64,000 nt of DNA from Noviherbaspirillum sp. UKPF54 (GTDB lineage: Bacteria; Pseudomonadota; Gammaproteobacteria; Burkholderiales; Burkholderiaceae_D): contig NZ_CP040128.1 of NCBI RefSeq assembly GCF_007874125.1, positions 3,100,001 to 3,164,000 on the forward strand, read 5' to 3'. The position numbers and the translations under genes are program-made. Positions 35,527 to 46,316 of this stretch are shown here, in pieces. The number at the start of each line of letters is the position of its first letter. Position 1 is the first letter of the stretch. The notes beneath the pieces are model-generated. The model saw only the letters and a program-made list of their open reading frames with translations. It was not told where the DNA came from and searched no databases.

Positions 35527-38500
35527 TTACACTAATACGCGTTCGATGCCGCCATTGTTGGCGCGCGCCACATACTCCGGCAGCCAGTTCTCGCCCAGCA
35601 GGTACTTCGCCATTTCGATCACGATGTAATCGGCTGTGGTATCGGCATCTTCGTTATAACGGAGCAGGCCCTGCAGGCAGGACGGGCAAGACGTCAGGAT
35701 CTTGACGTCGCCGGTGAAACCGTCGGCACGCAGCTTGTCCGCGCCCTTGCGCATTTCCTCTTCCTTGCGGAAACGCACTTGGGTGGAAATATCCGGACGT
35801 CCAACGCCGAGCGTGCCCGATTCGCCGCAGCAACGTTCGTTCTTTTCGACCTTGTGCCCGTCCGCCGTGGTGATGAGCGCATTCACCGTCTTCATCGCGT
35901 CCTGCTGCTTCATTGGCGTGTGGCAGGGCTCATGGTACATGTAACGCACGCCACCCACGCCTTCCAGTTTCACGCCCTTCTCAAGCAGATATTCGTGGAT
36001 GTCGATGATCCGGCAGCCAGGGAAAATCTTCTCGAATTCATAGCTCTGCAACTGGTCATAGCAGGTGCCGCACGATACAACGACCGTTTTGATATCGAGA
36101 TAGTTCAATGTGTTGGCGACGCGGTGGAACAGGACGCGGTTGTCCGTCATCATCTTTTCCGCCTTATCGTACTGGCCATTACCGCGCTGCGGATAGCCGC
36201 AGCACAGGTAGCCGGGCGGCAGCACCGTCTGCACGCCGACATGCCACAGCATCGCCTGCGTCGCCAAGCCGACTTGCGAGAACAGCCTCTCCGAGCCGCA
36301 GCCCGGGAAGTAGAACACCGCTTCCGTGTCGGCCGTGGTGGTCTTCGGATCGCGAATGATCGGGACGATCTTGTTGTCCTCGATATCGAGCAAGGCGCGC
36401 GCGGTTTTCTTCGGCAGGTTGCCCGGCATCTTCTTGTTGATGAAGTGGATCACCTGTTCCTTGACCGGCGGCTTGCCGTGCGTGGCCGGCGGCGCCTTGG
36501 TCTGCTTCTTCGCAAATTTCTTCAGCACGTCGTTGGCCAGGCGCTGCGCCTTGTAGCCAAAGCCGGTCATCAACGCACGCGTGGCATTGATGGTGGCCGG
36601 GTCGGTCGCGTTCAGGAAAAACATGGCGGCGGCGGTACCGGGCTTGAACGATTTCTTGTCCATCTTGCGCAGCAGGTTGCGCATGTTCATCGACACGTCG
36701 CCGAAATCGATATCGACCGGGCATGGATTGACGCACTTATGGCAGACCGTGCAGTGATCGGCCACGTCCTCGAATTCTTCCCAGTGCTTGATCGACACGC
36801 CGCGGCGGGTCTGTTCTTCGTACAGGAAGGCTTCCACCAGCAACGAGGTGGCGAGAATCTTGTTGCGCGGCGAGTACAGCAGGTTCGCGCGCGGCACGTG
36901 GGTGGCGCACACCGGCTTGCATTTGCCGCAGCGCAGGCAATCCTTGACGCTGTTGGCGATGGCGCCGATATCGCTTTGCTGCATGATCAGCGATTCATGC
37001 CCCATCAGGCCGAACGACGGCGTATACGCGTTGCGCAGGTCGGCCGGCATATCGGGATCGTTCAACAGCTTGCCCTTGTTGAAGCGCCCTTCCGGGTCGA
37101 CCCGCTTCTTGTAATCGCGGAAGTCGCCGATTTCCTCTTCGGTCAGGAATTCGAGCTTGGTGATGCCGATGCCGTGCTCGCCCGAGATCACGCCGTCGAG
37201 CGAACGCGCCAGCACCATGATGCGCGCAACAGCGGCATGCGCATCCTGCAGCATCTCGTAGTGGTCGGAGTTGACCGGGAGGTTGGTGTGCACGTTGCCG
37301 TCGCCGGCGTGCATGTGCAGCGCGACGAACACGCGCCCGCGCAGCACGCGCTTGTGGATCGCGCCGCATTCGTCGAGGATCAGCTTGAACGCGCCGCCGT
37401 TGAAGATCTGGCGCAGTTGCGCGCGCACTTCGGCCTTCCACGACACGCGGATGGTGCGATCCTGCACCACGTGGAACACCTTGGCGTTAGGTTGGCGCGA
37501 CAGGCGCTCGTCAATCCAGGTCATCGGCACCTGCAGCACCGCCAGCTCGTCGCGTGCTTCATACAACGGCTTGTCGAGCTGGGTCAGCAGGTAGGACCAG
37601 CGCGCATGCGTCAGGTCCACCAGCTGCAGCGCCTGCGCGACGCGGTCGCCCAGCAGCTCTTCCGGTGGGATGTCGTTGGCCTCCGCGTCTTCGCTCTTGC
37701 CGAGAGGGAGATGGCTGCCGGCGAAAAAGCCGCGCAACTCGTCCAGAAACTGCAGCTTGTTCTTGATCGACAGTTCGATATTGATGCGTTCGATACCGTC
37801 GGTGTATTCGCCCATGCGGTTCAGCGGGATCACGACGTCTTCGTTGATCTTGAACGCGTTGGTGTGCTTGGCGATCGCGGCGGTGCGCGCGCGATCGAGC
37901 CAGAATTTCTTGCGAGCTTCCGGGCTGACCGCGACGAAGCCTTCGCCGACGCGGGCGTTGGCCATGCGTATCACCTCGGAGGCCGCGCGCGCCACCGCTT
38001 CCTCGTCGTCGCCCACGATATCGCCGAACAGCGCCATTTTCGGCAGCACGCCGCGCTTGGACTTGGTCGCATAGCCGACCGCGCGCAGGTAGCGCTCGTC
38101 CAGGTGCTCCAGGCCAGCGAGAATGGCGCCGCCCTTCTTCGCTTCGGCGTCGAGATAATCCTTGATCTCGACGATGGATGGAATCGCCTCGCGCGCCTGG
38201 CCGAAGAATTCCAGGCACACGGTGCGCGCATGCTTCGGCATCTTGTGCAGGATCCAGCGCGCCGAGGTAATCAAGCCGTCGCAGCCTTCCTTCTGCACGC
38301 CGGGCAGACCGGCCAGGAATTTGTCGGTGACATCCTTGCCGAGCCCCTCCTTGCGGAAGCGCCGGCCTTCGATTTCCAGGGTTTCGGTTCTGAACGGCTT
38401 GTTGCTCTTGCCCTTCTCGTTCGGATGGGTCCACTCCAGCTTGAACTTCGCCACCGGCGCGTCATGGATCTTGCCCAGGTTGTGTTCCAGGCGCGTGACT

Positions 38501-39522
38501 TCCAGCCAGTCGCCGTTGGGGTCGACCATGCGCCAGCTCGCCAGGTTGTCGAGCGCGGTGCCCCACAACACGGCCTTCTTGCCGCCGGCGTTCATCGCGA
38601 TATTGCCGCCGATGCAGGAGGCTTCCGCCGAAGTCGGATCGACCGCGAACACGAAGCCGGCCTTTTCGGCGGCGTCCGACACGCGCTTGGTGACCACACC
38701 GGCGCCGGAATAAATCGTGGCGTACGGCCGGTCGACACCGGGCAGCGTCGTCATTTCGACGGCGCCGAGCTGTTCCAGCTTTTCGGTGTTGATGACGGCC
38801 GACAGCGGCGTCAGCGGCACTGCGCCGCCGGTGTAGCCGGTGCCGCCGCCGCGCGGAATGATGGTCAACCCTAGCTCTATGCACGCCTTCACCAGCCCGG
38901 CCATTTCATCCTCGGTATCCGGCGTCAGCACGACGAACGGATATTCGACGCGCCAGTCGGTGGCGTCGGTCACGTGCGACACGCGCGACAGTCCGTCAAA
39001 CTTGATGTTGTCCTTCGCGGTGTAACGCGCCAGCACCTTGTTGGCGCGCTTGCGCAAATCATAGGTACGGCGGAATTCTTCGGCAAAATCGGCAACGGCC
39101 TTGCGCGCCGCTTTCACCAGAAGCTCGACATTGGCGCTGCGGCGCCGGGCCTGAGCGTCTCCGGCTTCGGCCAGATCGGTGGAGAGCCGGCGCTTCTCGA
39201 CTTCGCTCAAGCGGTGATTGAGCGCATCGATCAGATCCTGGCGCCGCTTCGGATTGTCGAGCATGTCGTCCTGCAAATACGGATTGCGGCGGACGACCCA
39301 GATATCGCCCAGCACTTCGTACAGCATGCGCGCGGAACGGCCGGTCTGGCGCTCGCCGCGCAACTCGTCCAGAACGCGCCACGCATCTTCGCCCAGCAGG
39401 CGCATCACGATTTCGCGGTCGGAAAACGAGGTGTAGTTGTAAGGAATTTCGCGCAAGCGCGTCGGGGCGGTGCCGCTCGGGGCATCGGAAAGCAGAGCTT
39501 GGATTTGTGCGGGGGCGTTCAT
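35527..39522 (-). CDS. Giant FAD-linked/Fe-S oxidoreductase (DUF3683 fusion, D-2-hydroxyacid dehydrogenase-like)
   Basis: The 1331-residue protein combines several parts. An N-terminal DUF3683-type region occupies about 20-110. An FAD-binding domain follows with [12 protein letters not shown] (about 223-234), then an FAD-oxidase C-terminal domain with [14 protein letters not shown] and SGEHGIG. Two 4Fe-4S motifs come next, [11 protein letters not shown] near 862 and [12 protein letters not shown] near 923. Two CCG domains end it: [17 protein letters not shown] near 1078-1108 and HEPCHTP/CCGESG near 1196-1234. It thus joins a GlcD-like and a GlcF-like subunit. It probably oxidises a D-2-hydroxyacid such as D-lactate or glycolate into the quinone pool. 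The substrate is not determined. Confidence 0.9.
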   Translation of the reverse strand: MNAPAQIQALLSDAPSGTAPTRLREIPYNYTSFSDREIVMRLLGEDAWRVLDELRGERQTGRSARMLYEVLGDIWVVRRNPYLQDDMLDNPKRRQDLIDALNHRLSEVEKRRLSTDLAEAGDAQARRRSANVELLVKAARKAVADFAEEFRRTYDLRKRANKVLARYTAKDNIKFDGLSRVSHVTDATDWRVEYPFVVLTPDTEDEMAGLVKACIELGLTIIPRGGGTGYTGGAVPLTPLSAVINTEKLEQLGAVEMTTLPGVDRPYATIYSGAGVVTKRVSDAAEKAGFVFAVDPTSAEASCIGGNIAMNAGGKKAVLWGTALDNLASWRMVDPNGDWLEVTRLEHNLGKIHDAPVAKFKLEWTHPNEKGKSNKPFRTETLEIEGRRFRKEGLGKDVTDKFLAGLPGVQKEGCDGLITSARWILHKMPKHARTVCLEFFGQAREAIPSIVEIKDYLDAEAKKGGAILAGLEHLDERYLRAVGYATKSKRGVLPKMALFGDIVGDDEEAVARAASEVIRMANARVGEGFVAVSPEARKKFWLDRARTAAIAKHTNAFKINEDVVIPLNRMGEYTDGIERINIELSIKNKLQFLDELRGFFAGSHLPLGKSEDAEANDIPPEELLGDRVAQALQLVDLTHARWSYLLTQLDKPLYEARDELAVLQVPMTWIDERLSRQPNAKVFHVVQDRTIRVSWKAEVRAQLRQIFNGGAFKLILDECGAIHKRVLRGRVFVALHMHAGDGNVHTNLPVNSDHYEMLQDAHAAVARIMVLARSLDGVISGEHGIGITKLEFLTEEEIGDFRDYKKRVDPEGRFNKGKLLNDPDMPADLRNAYTPSFGLMGHESLIMQQSDIGAIANSVKDCLRCGKCKPVCATHVPRANLLYSPRNKILATSLLVEAFLYEEQTRRGVSIKHWEEFEDVADHCTVCHKCVNPCPVDIDFGDVSMNMRNLLRKMDKKSFKPGTAAAMFFLNATDPATINATRALMTGFGYKAQRLANDVLKKFAKKQTKAPPATHGKPPVKEQVIHFINKKMPGNLPKKTARALLDIEDNKIVPIIRDPKTTTADTEAVFYFPGCGSERLFSQVGLATQAMLWHVGVQTVLPPGYLCCGYPQRGNGQYDKAEKMMTDNRVLFHRVANTLNYLDIKTVVVSCGTCYDQLQSYEFEKIFPGCRIIDIHEYLLEKGVKLEGVGGVRYMYHEPCHTPMKQQDAMKTVNALITTADGHKVEKNERCCGESGTLGVGRPDISTQVRFRKEEEMRKGADKLRADGFTGDVKILTSCPSCLQGLLRYNEDADTTADYIVIEMAKYLLGENWLPEYVARANNGGIERVLV

Positions 39523-39734
39523 CAAAAATAGTAGTACTAACCCTTAAAGGTGCATTTTAGCGTATTGCAATGCACCGGGCGGAAACAGCCTTACTTCTTA
39601 TGCGGCCAAAAAGCGCGAAGCATGCCTGCAAAAGCGGCATCTTCGCCAAAAACTTGCTGTTACAGGCGGAAAGCAACAAAAAATTATTGCCACATATGCA
39701 AGGAGGATGACATCAATCCCGCCGGGCGGCACTC

Positions 39735-40226
39735 TTAGGTGATCCAGCTTGCCACCCGGTGCCAGAACCCGTCCGGCACATACAGCAGCAGCGAGGTAAT
39801 CGTCACGTAGCGCAGGAACTTCCCCACCGCCATGTAAAGCACGCACGGCCAGAACGGCAGCTTGAGCCAGCCGCCGACCGTGCATAACGGGTCGCCCACG
39901 CCCGGCAGCCACGCCAGCAGCATGGCTCTGGCGCCGAACCGCTCCAGCCATCCGAACCAGTGCGTGGCACGCTCTCTGGCGAACGTCTGCTTGGCGCCAT
40001 AGCCCATCCAGTAATCGACGGCGCCGCCGAGCGTATTGCCGGCCGTGGCCACGAGAATGGCCGGCCACAGCAGTGCGGAATTCGCCTTGACCACGGCAAA
40101 GACCGCCGGTTCCGACCCCATCGGCAGCAAGGTCGCCGACACGAAGCTAATGATGAACACCGACGTCAGGCCGACGTCGGGAACGGCCAGAACGCTCATC
40201 AGCCAGCGGATTGCGGATTCGATCAT
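39735..40226 (-). CDS. YqaA-family membrane protein (DedA-like/SNARE-associated fold)
   Basis: The 163-residue protein has about four hydrophobic segments. It contains LLPMGSEPAVFAVVKAN, ATAGNTLGGAVDYWMGYGAKQ and AWLPGVGDPLCTVGGWLKLPFWPC, the YqaA pattern related to DedA. These proteins probably move lipid or small molecules across the inner membrane. A longer frame starts at 40319, but that start falls on a TATAAT box, so the ATG at MIESAIRWL, giving the family length, was chosen. Confidence 0.85.
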   Translation of the reverse strand: MIESAIRWLMSVLAVPDVGLTSVFIISFVSATLLPMGSEPAVFAVVKANSALLWPAILVATAGNTLGGAVDYWMGYGAKQTFARERATHWFGWLERFGARAMLLAWLPGVGDPLCTVGGWLKLPFWPCVLYMAVGKFLRYVTITSLLLYVPDGFWHRVASWIT

Positions 40227-40317
40227 CGATTGCGGATAAATGCGTGCCCGGGGACGCCGGGCGCGGACGTGAGAAAGAGGCGCAAATAGCGTCGCCCAAA
40301 ATTCATCGGGCCAGTCC

Positions 40318-40325
40318 ATTATAAT
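40318..40325. promoter_or_regulatory. Symmetrical -10 element between yqaA and ilvA
   Basis: ATTATAAT reads as TATAAT on both strands (plus 40320-40325, minus 40323-40318). It lies 52 bases before the ilvA start and about 92 before the YqaA-type start. No strong -35 was seen. Confidence 0.4.
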
Positions 40326-40377
40326 GTCCCGCTCGGCATGCCAATTTATTCAAGCACATGCCAATCACAGCCAAGCC

Positions 40378-41901
40378 ATGACTACCGACTACCTACAGAA
40401 AATCCTGACCGCCCGCGTCTACGATGTCGCAGTAGAATCCCCCCTCGAATTCGCCCCCACGCTGTCGCAGCGCATGGGCAACCAGATTTACCTGAAGCGC
40501 GAAGACATTCAAAGCGTGTTCAGCTTCAAGCTGCGCGGCGCCTACAACAAGATGGCGCACCTGCCTCCGGCGCAGCTGAAGCGCGGTGTCATCTGCGCCT
40601 CGGCAGGCAACCATGCGCAGGGCGTCGCCCTGGCAGCATCCAGGCTGGGCTGCCGCGCCGTGATCGTAATGCCGACCACCACGCCGCCGGTCAAGATCGA
40701 GGCAGTCAAGGCGCGCGGCGGTGAAGTCGTGCTGCACGGCGACTCCTACACCGACGCCTACAACCATGCGCTCACCCTGGAGAAGAAGGAAAAACTCACC
40801 TTCGTGCACCCGTTCGACGACCCGGACGTGATCGCCGGACAGGGCACGATCGCCATGGAAATCCTGCGCCAGCATCCGGGCCCGATTCACGCGATTTTCG
40901 CCGCCATCGGCGGCGGCGGCCTGATTTCGGGCGTGGCGGCTTTCGTGAAGGCGGTACGCCCCGACATCAAGGTGATCGGCGTGCAATCGACCGACTCCGA
41001 CGCCATGGCGCGCAGTATCAAGGCGGGACGGCGCGTCACCCTGCCGGACGTCGGCCTATTCTGCGACGGCACTGCCGTCAAGCTGGTCGGCGAGGAGACC
41101 TTCCGCCTGACCAAGAAATATGTGGATGACATCATCACGGTCGACACCGACGCGGTGTGCGCGGCCCTGAAGGATGTGTTCCAGGATACGCGCAGCATCC
41201 TCGAGCCTTCCGGCGCACTCGCCCTGGCCGGCGCCAAGGAATATATCGAACGTTCCAAGGCCGGCAAGAAGCCGCTCAAGAACGAAACGCTGGTCACGAT
41301 CGCCTGCGGCGCCAACATGAATTTCGACCGCCTGCGCTTCGTCGCGGAACGTGCCGAAGTCGGTGAGGCGCGCGAAGCAGTATTCGCCGTGACGATCCCT
41401 GAGGAGCGAGGCAGCTTCAAGCGCTTCTGCGAACTGATCGGCCCGCGCAACGTGACCGAATTCTCCTACCGCATCAGCGACGAAAAGGAAGCGCATGTAT
41501 TCGTCGGCCTGCAGATCGCCAGCCGCGAGGAACCCGGCAAGATCACCAAGAATTTCGAGAAGCACGGTTTCCGTTCCATCGATCTGACGCATGACGAACT
41601 GGCCAAGCAGCACGTCCGCCACCTAGTCGGCGGCAAGAGTCCGCTGGCGCACGACGAACTGCTGTACCGCTTCGAATTCCCGGAACGCCCGGGCGCGCTC
41701 ATGCGCTTCCTCGCCAGCATGGCGCCGAACTGGAATATCAGCCTCTTCCATTACCGCAACCAGGGCGGCGATGTCGGCCGCATCCTGGTCGGCCTGCAGG
41801 TACCGAAGAAGGAAATGAAGGCATTCCGCGAATTCCTGTCGACGCTGGGCTACCGTAACTGGGACGAAAGCGAGAATCCGGCGTACAAGCTGTTCCTGTA
41901 A
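40378..41901 (+). CDS. ilvA: Threonine dehydratase, biosynthetic
   Basis: The 507-residue protein has the PLP lysine at Lys51 in FSFKLRGAYNK, then CASAGNHAQGVA and GGGGLISGVAAF for phosphate binding. Two C-terminal ACT-like regulatory repeats (about 330-505) end the protein, with FKRFCELIGPRNVTEFSYR and FEFPERPGALMRFL. It converts threonine to 2-oxobutanoate for isoleucine, with feedback inhibition expected. The ATG at MTTDYLQK gives the family length; an upstream in-frame start adds 18 residues. Confidence 0.95.
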   Translation: MTTDYLQKILTARVYDVAVESPLEFAPTLSQRMGNQIYLKREDIQSVFSFKLRGAYNKMAHLPPAQLKRGVICASAGNHAQGVALAASRLGCRAVIVMPTTTPPVKIEAVKARGGEVVLHGDSYTDAYNHALTLEKKEKLTFVHPFDDPDVIAGQGTIAMEILRQHPGPIHAIFAAIGGGGLISGVAAFVKAVRPDIKVIGVQSTDSDAMARSIKAGRRVTLPDVGLFCDGTAVKLVGEETFRLTKKYVDDIITVDTDAVCAALKDVFQDTRSILEPSGALALAGAKEYIERSKAGKKPLKNETLVTIACGANMNFDRLRFVAERAEVGEAREAVFAVTIPEERGSFKRFCELIGPRNVTEFSYRISDEKEAHVFVGLQIASREEPGKITKNFEKHGFRSIDLTHDELAKQHVRHLVGGKSPLAHDELLYRFEFPERPGALMRFLASMAPNWNISLFHYRNQGGDVGRILVGLQVPKKEMKAFREFLSTLGYRNWDESENPAYKLFL

Positions 41902-42034
41902 GCGCTCCACGCCGCCCACATCCCCGGCAAGCCCGCTTAGGCAGGCTTGCCGGCAGAACCGTCCGGTGCGCATGCTGTCATAACAGGCAATGCCCACCGA
42001 TCAATCTCGTCATGGCGAATTCGCCATCCATGGC

Positions 42035-42874
42035 ATGAGCACAAACAACCTCCCCGAATCTTCGCCGCTGGGCAAACCGACCGCCTACCAGGCCGAATAC
42101 TCCCCGTCGCTGCTGTTCCCCATCCCGCGGCAAGCGAAACGCGAAGAAATCGGGATCACCGGCACCCTGCCCTTCTTCGGTGTCGATATCTGGAACGCGT
42201 ACGAGGTGTCATGGCTGAACTCGCGCGGCAAGCCGCAAGTCGCCATCGCCACATTCACCGTGCCGGCCGACTCGCCCAACATCATCGAGTCCAAGTCGTT
42301 CAAGCTGTATCTCAACTCGTTCAACCAGACCCGGCTGGCCGGCCCGGACGCCTTGCTGGATTTGCTGCGCACCGATTTGTCAGCCGGCTTCGGCGCCCCG
42401 GTACAAGTCGCGCTGACGCTGCCGGACGCCTTCCCGTCGCTTAGGATGGGCGAACTCGAAGGCTTGCTGCTGGATCGACTCGACATCGAAGTCAACGAAT
42501 ATCAGCCTATGCCATCGCTGCTGAAAGCCAATCATGCCGAAGCGATGGTCGAAGAAACGCTGGTATCGCACCTGCTCAAGTCAAATTGCCTGGTGACCGG
42601 CCAGCCGGATTGGGGTAGCGTCCAGATCCGCTATGCGGGCGCCCAGATTGACCAGGAAGGGCTGTTGCAATACCTGATCGGTTTTCGCAATCACAATGAA
42701 TTCCATGAACAATGCGTGGAACGGATTTTCATGGACATCATGCGCCAGTGCCGGCCGCAGAAACTGGCTGTCTACGCGCGTTACACGCGGCGCGGCGGCT
42801 TGGACATCAATCCGTGGCGCAGCAACTTCACGACGGCGCAACGTCCGTCCAATTTACGCAATGCCCGCCAATAA
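42035..42874 (+). CDS. queF: NADPH-dependent 7-cyano-7-deazaguanine reductase (long type)
   Basis: The 279-residue protein is the two-domain (E. coli) form. [16 protein letters not shown] is the QueF motif in the N-terminal half. The catalytic Cys lies in [16 protein letters not shown] in the second half, with [10 protein letters not shown] close by. It reduces preQ0 to preQ1 for queuosine in tRNA. The start was placed at MSTNNLPES by family length; an ATG 15 codons earlier is possible. Confidence 0.94.
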   Translation: MSTNNLPESSPLGKPTAYQAEYSPSLLFPIPRQAKREEIGITGTLPFFGVDIWNAYEVSWLNSRGKPQVAIATFTVPADSPNIIESKSFKLYLNSFNQTRLAGPDALLDLLRTDLSAGFGAPVQVALTLPDAFPSLRMGELEGLLLDRLDIEVNEYQPMPSLLKANHAEAMVEETLVSHLLKSNCLVTGQPDWGSVQIRYAGAQIDQEGLLQYLIGFRNHNEFHEQCVERIFMDIMRQCRPQKLAVYARYTRRGGLDINPWRSNFTTAQRPSNLRNARQ

Positions 42875-43063
42875 CCTTCGGCAATAACTATTAGAAACTT
42901 CCCTCCTGAACAGCACTCTAATATATATGCCGGTTTTGGCCGACATACTTCGTTTCGAAGCCCAATATTAGATTGATCGCTTGCACTATTTTCCTGCTCT
43001 CAATCAAAGTATCTGCCCAACGCGCGGCATATTCTTCGGCATTACGATATCGAAAAAGAGGTC

Positions 43064-43069
43064 TATAAT
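43064..43069 (+). promoter_or_regulatory. -10 element upstream of ptsN
   Basis: A perfect TATAAT is 48 bases before the chosen ptsN start, in the A+T-rich interval after queF. A weak TTACGA -35 lies 16-17 bases upstream. Confidence 0.45.
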
Positions 43070-43116
43070 CCGTTTCGGACGCCAATTTTGTGCAACGCAA
43101 CATAGAATTTTGCAAC

Positions 43117-43584
43117 ATGACTAACCTCGCAAAAATCCTGTCGGCAAGCAATGTCGTTCTTGATCTCGAAGTATCGAGCAAGAAGCGCGCATTCGAGCAG
43201 GCGGGACTGATCTTTGAAAACAATTGCGGCATTGCGCGCTCAGTAGTGTCCGACAACCTGTTTGCGCGCGAGCGGCTGGGATCGACCGGGTTGGGCCATG
43301 GAGTAGCCGTGCCGCATGGACGGATCAAGGGATTGAAATCGCCGCTGGCGGCCTTCGTGCGGCTGAAGGAGCCCATTCCGTTCGAATCGCCCGACGGACA
43401 GCCGGTGAGACTACTGGTTTTCCTGCTCATTCCGGACCAGGTGACGCAGCAGCATCTGGAAATCCTGTCAGAAATCGCCGAAATGTTTTCCGATGAGGGC
43501 TTCCGCAACGTACTGACTACAGACCCGGATCCATTATCGGTACATGCACGCATTGTTGCACGACAGCCAATCGCGCATGCATAA
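43117..43584 (+). CDS. ptsN: PTS IIA-like nitrogen regulatory protein PtsN
   Basis: The 155-residue protein has the phosphorylated His67 in GVAVPHGRIKGL and the family pattern LFARERLGSTGLGHG before it. It is the final acceptor of the nitrogen PTS chain (PtsP-NPr-PtsN), regulating potassium transport and sigma-related responses rather than sugar uptake. It precedes hprK and rapZ. rpoN and hpf, which often lie just upstream, are absent here. An upstream in-frame ATG would add 9 residues. Confidence 0.93.
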   Translation: MTNLAKILSASNVVLDLEVSSKKRAFEQAGLIFENNCGIARSVVSDNLFARERLGSTGLGHGVAVPHGRIKGLKSPLAAFVRLKEPIPFESPDGQPVRLLVFLLIPDQVTQQHLEILSEIAEMFSDEGFRNVLTTDPDPLSVHARIVARQPIAHA

Positions 43585-43614
43585 TCCGGACAGTTTCCTC
43601 TGTCCATCCGTACC

Positions 43615-44553
43615 ATGCCCACTGCCACCCATCTGACCATTCAGCAGCTTTACGACGATACCCGCGAAGCGCTACAGTTGGGCTGGTTTGCCGGCTTTCC
43701 CGGCGGCGAGCGCCGCATCTCGGGCGATGCAACCTCGGCCGCCGACCAGGTCGGCCACCTGAACCTGATCCATCCCGGCCGCCTGCAAGTCTTCGGGCAT
43801 CAGGAAATCCAGTATTACAACCGCCTTTCACCCTCGTCCCGCGCCTATCAGACGGAAGAACTGGTCGCCGGCGAGCCACCCGCATTCGTCATCGCGCAGG
43901 GACTCGAGACGCCGCCCTACATCCTGCAGGTATGCGACGAAAAGAACATCCCACTATTTTCCACGCCGCTGCCGGCCGCGCAGGTCATCGACTACCTGCG
44001 GGTATATCTGTCGAAAGAACTGGCGCAGCGCGTGACAATGCACGGTGTCTTCATGGACGTGCTCGGCGTGGGCGTGCTCATTACCGGCGAATCGGGCCTT
44101 GGCAAGAGCGAGCTTGGCCTGGAACTTATTTCGCGCAACCATGGGCTGGTGGCCGACGACGCCGTCGAATTCGCCCGCATCGCGCCCAATATGATCGAAG
44201 GGCGCTGCCCGCCCTTGCTGCAGAATCTGCTCGAAGTGCGCGGACTGGGCCTGCTTGACATCAAGACCATCTTTGGCGAAACAGCCGTGCGCCGCAAGAT
44301 GCGGCTGAAGCTAATTGTGCACCTGGTCAGGCGCAGCACGCTGGAAGAAAACTACGAACGGCTGCCGCTGCATTCGCAGACCGAGGAAGTGCTCGGCCTA
44401 CCGATCCGCAAGGTCGTCATCCCGGTAGAGGCCGGCCGCAACCTCGCGGTGCTGCTGGAAGCCGCCGTGCGCAATACTATCCTGCAGCTGCGCGGCATCG
44501 ATACGCTCAAGGAATTCATGGAGCGGCAGCAGAAGGCCATGGGCAACGACTGA
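43615..44553 (+). CDS. hprK: HPr kinase/phosphorylase
   Basis: The 312-residue protein has Walker A GESGLGKS at residues 158-165, preceded by [15 protein letters not shown] with the conserved His. HprK motif [15 protein letters not shown] follows. It phosphorylates and dephosphorylates HPr on Ser46. In betaproteobacteria the protein usually works with an incomplete PTS as a regulator. It is 30 bases after ptsN. Confidence 0.96.
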   Translation: MPTATHLTIQQLYDDTREALQLGWFAGFPGGERRISGDATSAADQVGHLNLIHPGRLQVFGHQEIQYYNRLSPSSRAYQTEELVAGEPPAFVIAQGLETPPYILQVCDEKNIPLFSTPLPAAQVIDYLRVYLSKELAQRVTMHGVFMDVLGVGVLITGESGLGKSELGLELISRNHGLVADDAVEFARIAPNMIEGRCPPLLQNLLEVRGLGLLDIKTIFGETAVRRKMRLKLIVHLVRRSTLEENYERLPLHSQTEEVLGLPIRKVVIPVEAGRNLAVLLEAAVRNTILQLRGIDTLKEFMERQQKAMGND

Positions 44554-44577
44554 TTCCGTCAGCCCTGCGAAAACAGA

Positions 44578-44601
44578 GCATGCGGTATCATAATCGCATG
44601 C
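44578..44601 (+). promoter_or_regulatory. Hairpin covering the rapZ start codon
   Basis: GCATGCG (44578-44584) pairs perfectly with CGCATGC (44595-44601) around a 10-base loop. The right arm contains the preferred ATG of rapZ and the left arm contains an earlier in-frame ATG. It could slow initiation at either start. Confidence 0.35.
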
Positions 44602-45461
44602 GCATAATCCTCATCACTGGCATTTCCGGCTCCGGCAAATCGGTCGGATTGAATGCCCTCGAAGACGCCGGCTACTTCTGCGTCGACAACCTGCCTCCCA
44701 AGCTCCTGCGCCAGCTGGTCGCCACCCGACTGGAAGAGGGAGCAGACATGCTGGCCGTCGCCATGGATGCGCGCAGCGCCGATTCGCTGGCAGGACTGCC
44801 GGCCGATATCCAGCAACTGAAAAGCGAAGGCCACGACGTCAAGGTCCTGTTCCTGACAGCCAAGACCGAATCGCTGATCGCACGCTTTTCCGAAACCCGG
44901 CGCAGCCATCCGCTTTCGCACCGCAACCGGCCAGACAAGCAAGCCAGCGACCAGCCGACACTCACCGAATGCATCCTGCGCGAGCGAGAAATGCTGTCGC
45001 CGATCGAAGGCATCGGGCACGTCATCGACACTTCAGGACTGTCGGCCAACAAGCTGCGAGCATGGATCAAGGACATGGTGGCGACCGAGCGCGCACCTCT
45101 GACCTTGCTGTTCGAATCATTCGCATTCAAATTCGGCGTACCGCTGGACGCAGACCTGGTGTTCGATGTGCGCGTGCTGCCCAATCCTTACTACGATCTC
45201 AGCCTGCGCCCGTTTACCGGGCGCGACGCGCCGGTAATTGCATTTCTCGATACCCAGGCGCATGTCGCGGAACTGCTCACGGATATCCGCATGTTCATCG
45301 AAAAGTGGTTGCCCGCCTTTAAAAACGATAACCGCAGCTATCTGACCGTGGCCATCGGATGCACCGGCGGGCAGCATCGCTCGGTGTACATGGCAGAGCG
45401 ACTGGCACAGCACTTCGGCGATTCGGAGCATGTCCTGCTGCGTCACCGCGAGTTGAATTGA
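44598..45461 (+). CDS. rapZ: RNase adapter protein RapZ
   Basis: The 287-residue protein starts [18 protein letters not shown] with Walker A at residues 8-15, followed by [15 protein letters not shown], the RapZ signature. The C-terminal half contains [16 protein letters not shown] and the basic, RNA-binding region. In enterobacteria RapZ guides RNase E to the GlmZ sRNA; the betaproteobacterial role is less clear, and other YvcJ-like GTPase/ATPase functions have been proposed. It follows hprK. Confidence 0.93.
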   Translation: MRIILITGISGSGKSVGLNALEDAGYFCVDNLPPKLLRQLVATRLEEGADMLAVAMDARSADSLAGLPADIQQLKSEGHDVKVLFLTAKTESLIARFSETRRSHPLSHRNRPDKQASDQPTLTECILREREMLSPIEGIGHVIDTSGLSANKLRAWIKDMVATERAPLTLLFESFAFKFGVPLDADLVFDVRVLPNPYYDLSLRPFTGRDAPVIAFLDTQAHVAELLTDIRMFIEKWLPAFKNDNRSYLTVAIGCTGGQHRSVYMAERLAQHFGDSEHVLLRHRELN

Positions 45462-45490
45462 CATCGCAGCGCCCCCGTCCTTTACCGACC

Positions 45491-46117
45491 ATGCCGCAAA
45501 ACGCCACCTGGATTCCGCTTTTCCCTCTGAAGACGGTCCTTTTTCCGGCCGGAGTGCTGCCGCTGAAAGTATTCGAAGCGCGCTATATCGACATGGTGCG
45601 CGATTGCATGAAGGACGACGCGCCATTCGGCGTGGTGCTGATCAAATCCGGGCAGGAAGTGGGCGCTGCGGCCGAACCTGAGACGGTCGGCACGCTTGCC
45701 CGCATCGTGCATTGGGACATGCCCAGTCTCGGCGTCATGCTGCTGCGCATCCAGGGAGAAGAACGGTTTCGCATTCTCGACACACGCGTCTTGCCCGACA
45801 ACCGGCTCGAAGCCCAGGTCGACATGATCGCGCCGGACACCGACGCACCGGTCAGCGCGATGCACGTCAACTGTGCAAAGGCCCTCAAGATCGTCATGGA
45901 CGATATCGAAGCCAAAGGACAAGCGCAGCACGGCGAGTCATTCGACAGCCTGTTCGCCCTGCCGCTTCAGTTCGAAAGCACCGCGTGGGTTGCCAATCGC
46001 TGGTGCGAAATACTGCCGATTCCGCTCAAGGCGCGCCAGAAGCTACTGGAACTTGACGACGCGCAGGCCCGCCTTTCAATCGTCCACCAGTATTTGCAGC
46101 AGCACCGCATCATTTGA
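45491..46117 (+). CDS. Lon N-terminal (substrate-binding) domain protein
   Basis: The 208-residue protein matches the LON-N fold: IPLFPLKTVLFPAGVLPLKVFEARYIDMV at the start, split here for length, then LRIQGEERFRILDTR. There is no AAA or protease domain, so it is a stand-alone Lon-N protein. Such proteins may bind substrates or regulate proteolysis. The start follows the ACC ATG at 45491, and it lies 29 bases after rapZ. Confidence 0.88.
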   Translation: MPQNATWIPLFPLKTVLFPAGVLPLKVFEARYIDMVRDCMKDDAPFGVVLIKSGQEVGAAAEPETVGTLARIVHWDMPSLGVMLLRIQGEERFRILDTRVLPDNRLEAQVDMIAPDTDAPVSAMHVNCAKALKIVMDDIEAKGQAQHGESFDSLFALPLQFESTAWVANRWCEILPIPLKARQKLLELDDAQARLSIVHQYLQQHRII

Positions 46118-46316
46118 CCGTATCAGATTCGATATGGACCGGGCCGGCCGCATGCGAGCCCGGCGTCGCAAGCTACCCCCAAGACTTTTTCAACATCCAT
46201 TTGTCACCGCGCAAAGACGACCGCCGGTATTCATAGGATAAATACACGGTCAGCCTCCCCCTTAACCATTTCCTGCGATCCGCACCGCCGGTACCTCTTT
46301 GAACGCGAGATTTCGT

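Noticed and set aside
35779..38874. A 1031-codon open frame on the plus strand opposite the FAD/Fe-S fusion gene
   Set aside because: It mirrors a real gene in high-G+C DNA. The minus-strand protein has clear FAD and Fe-S motifs, while this frame shows only His/Arg/Gln-rich sequence without motifs.
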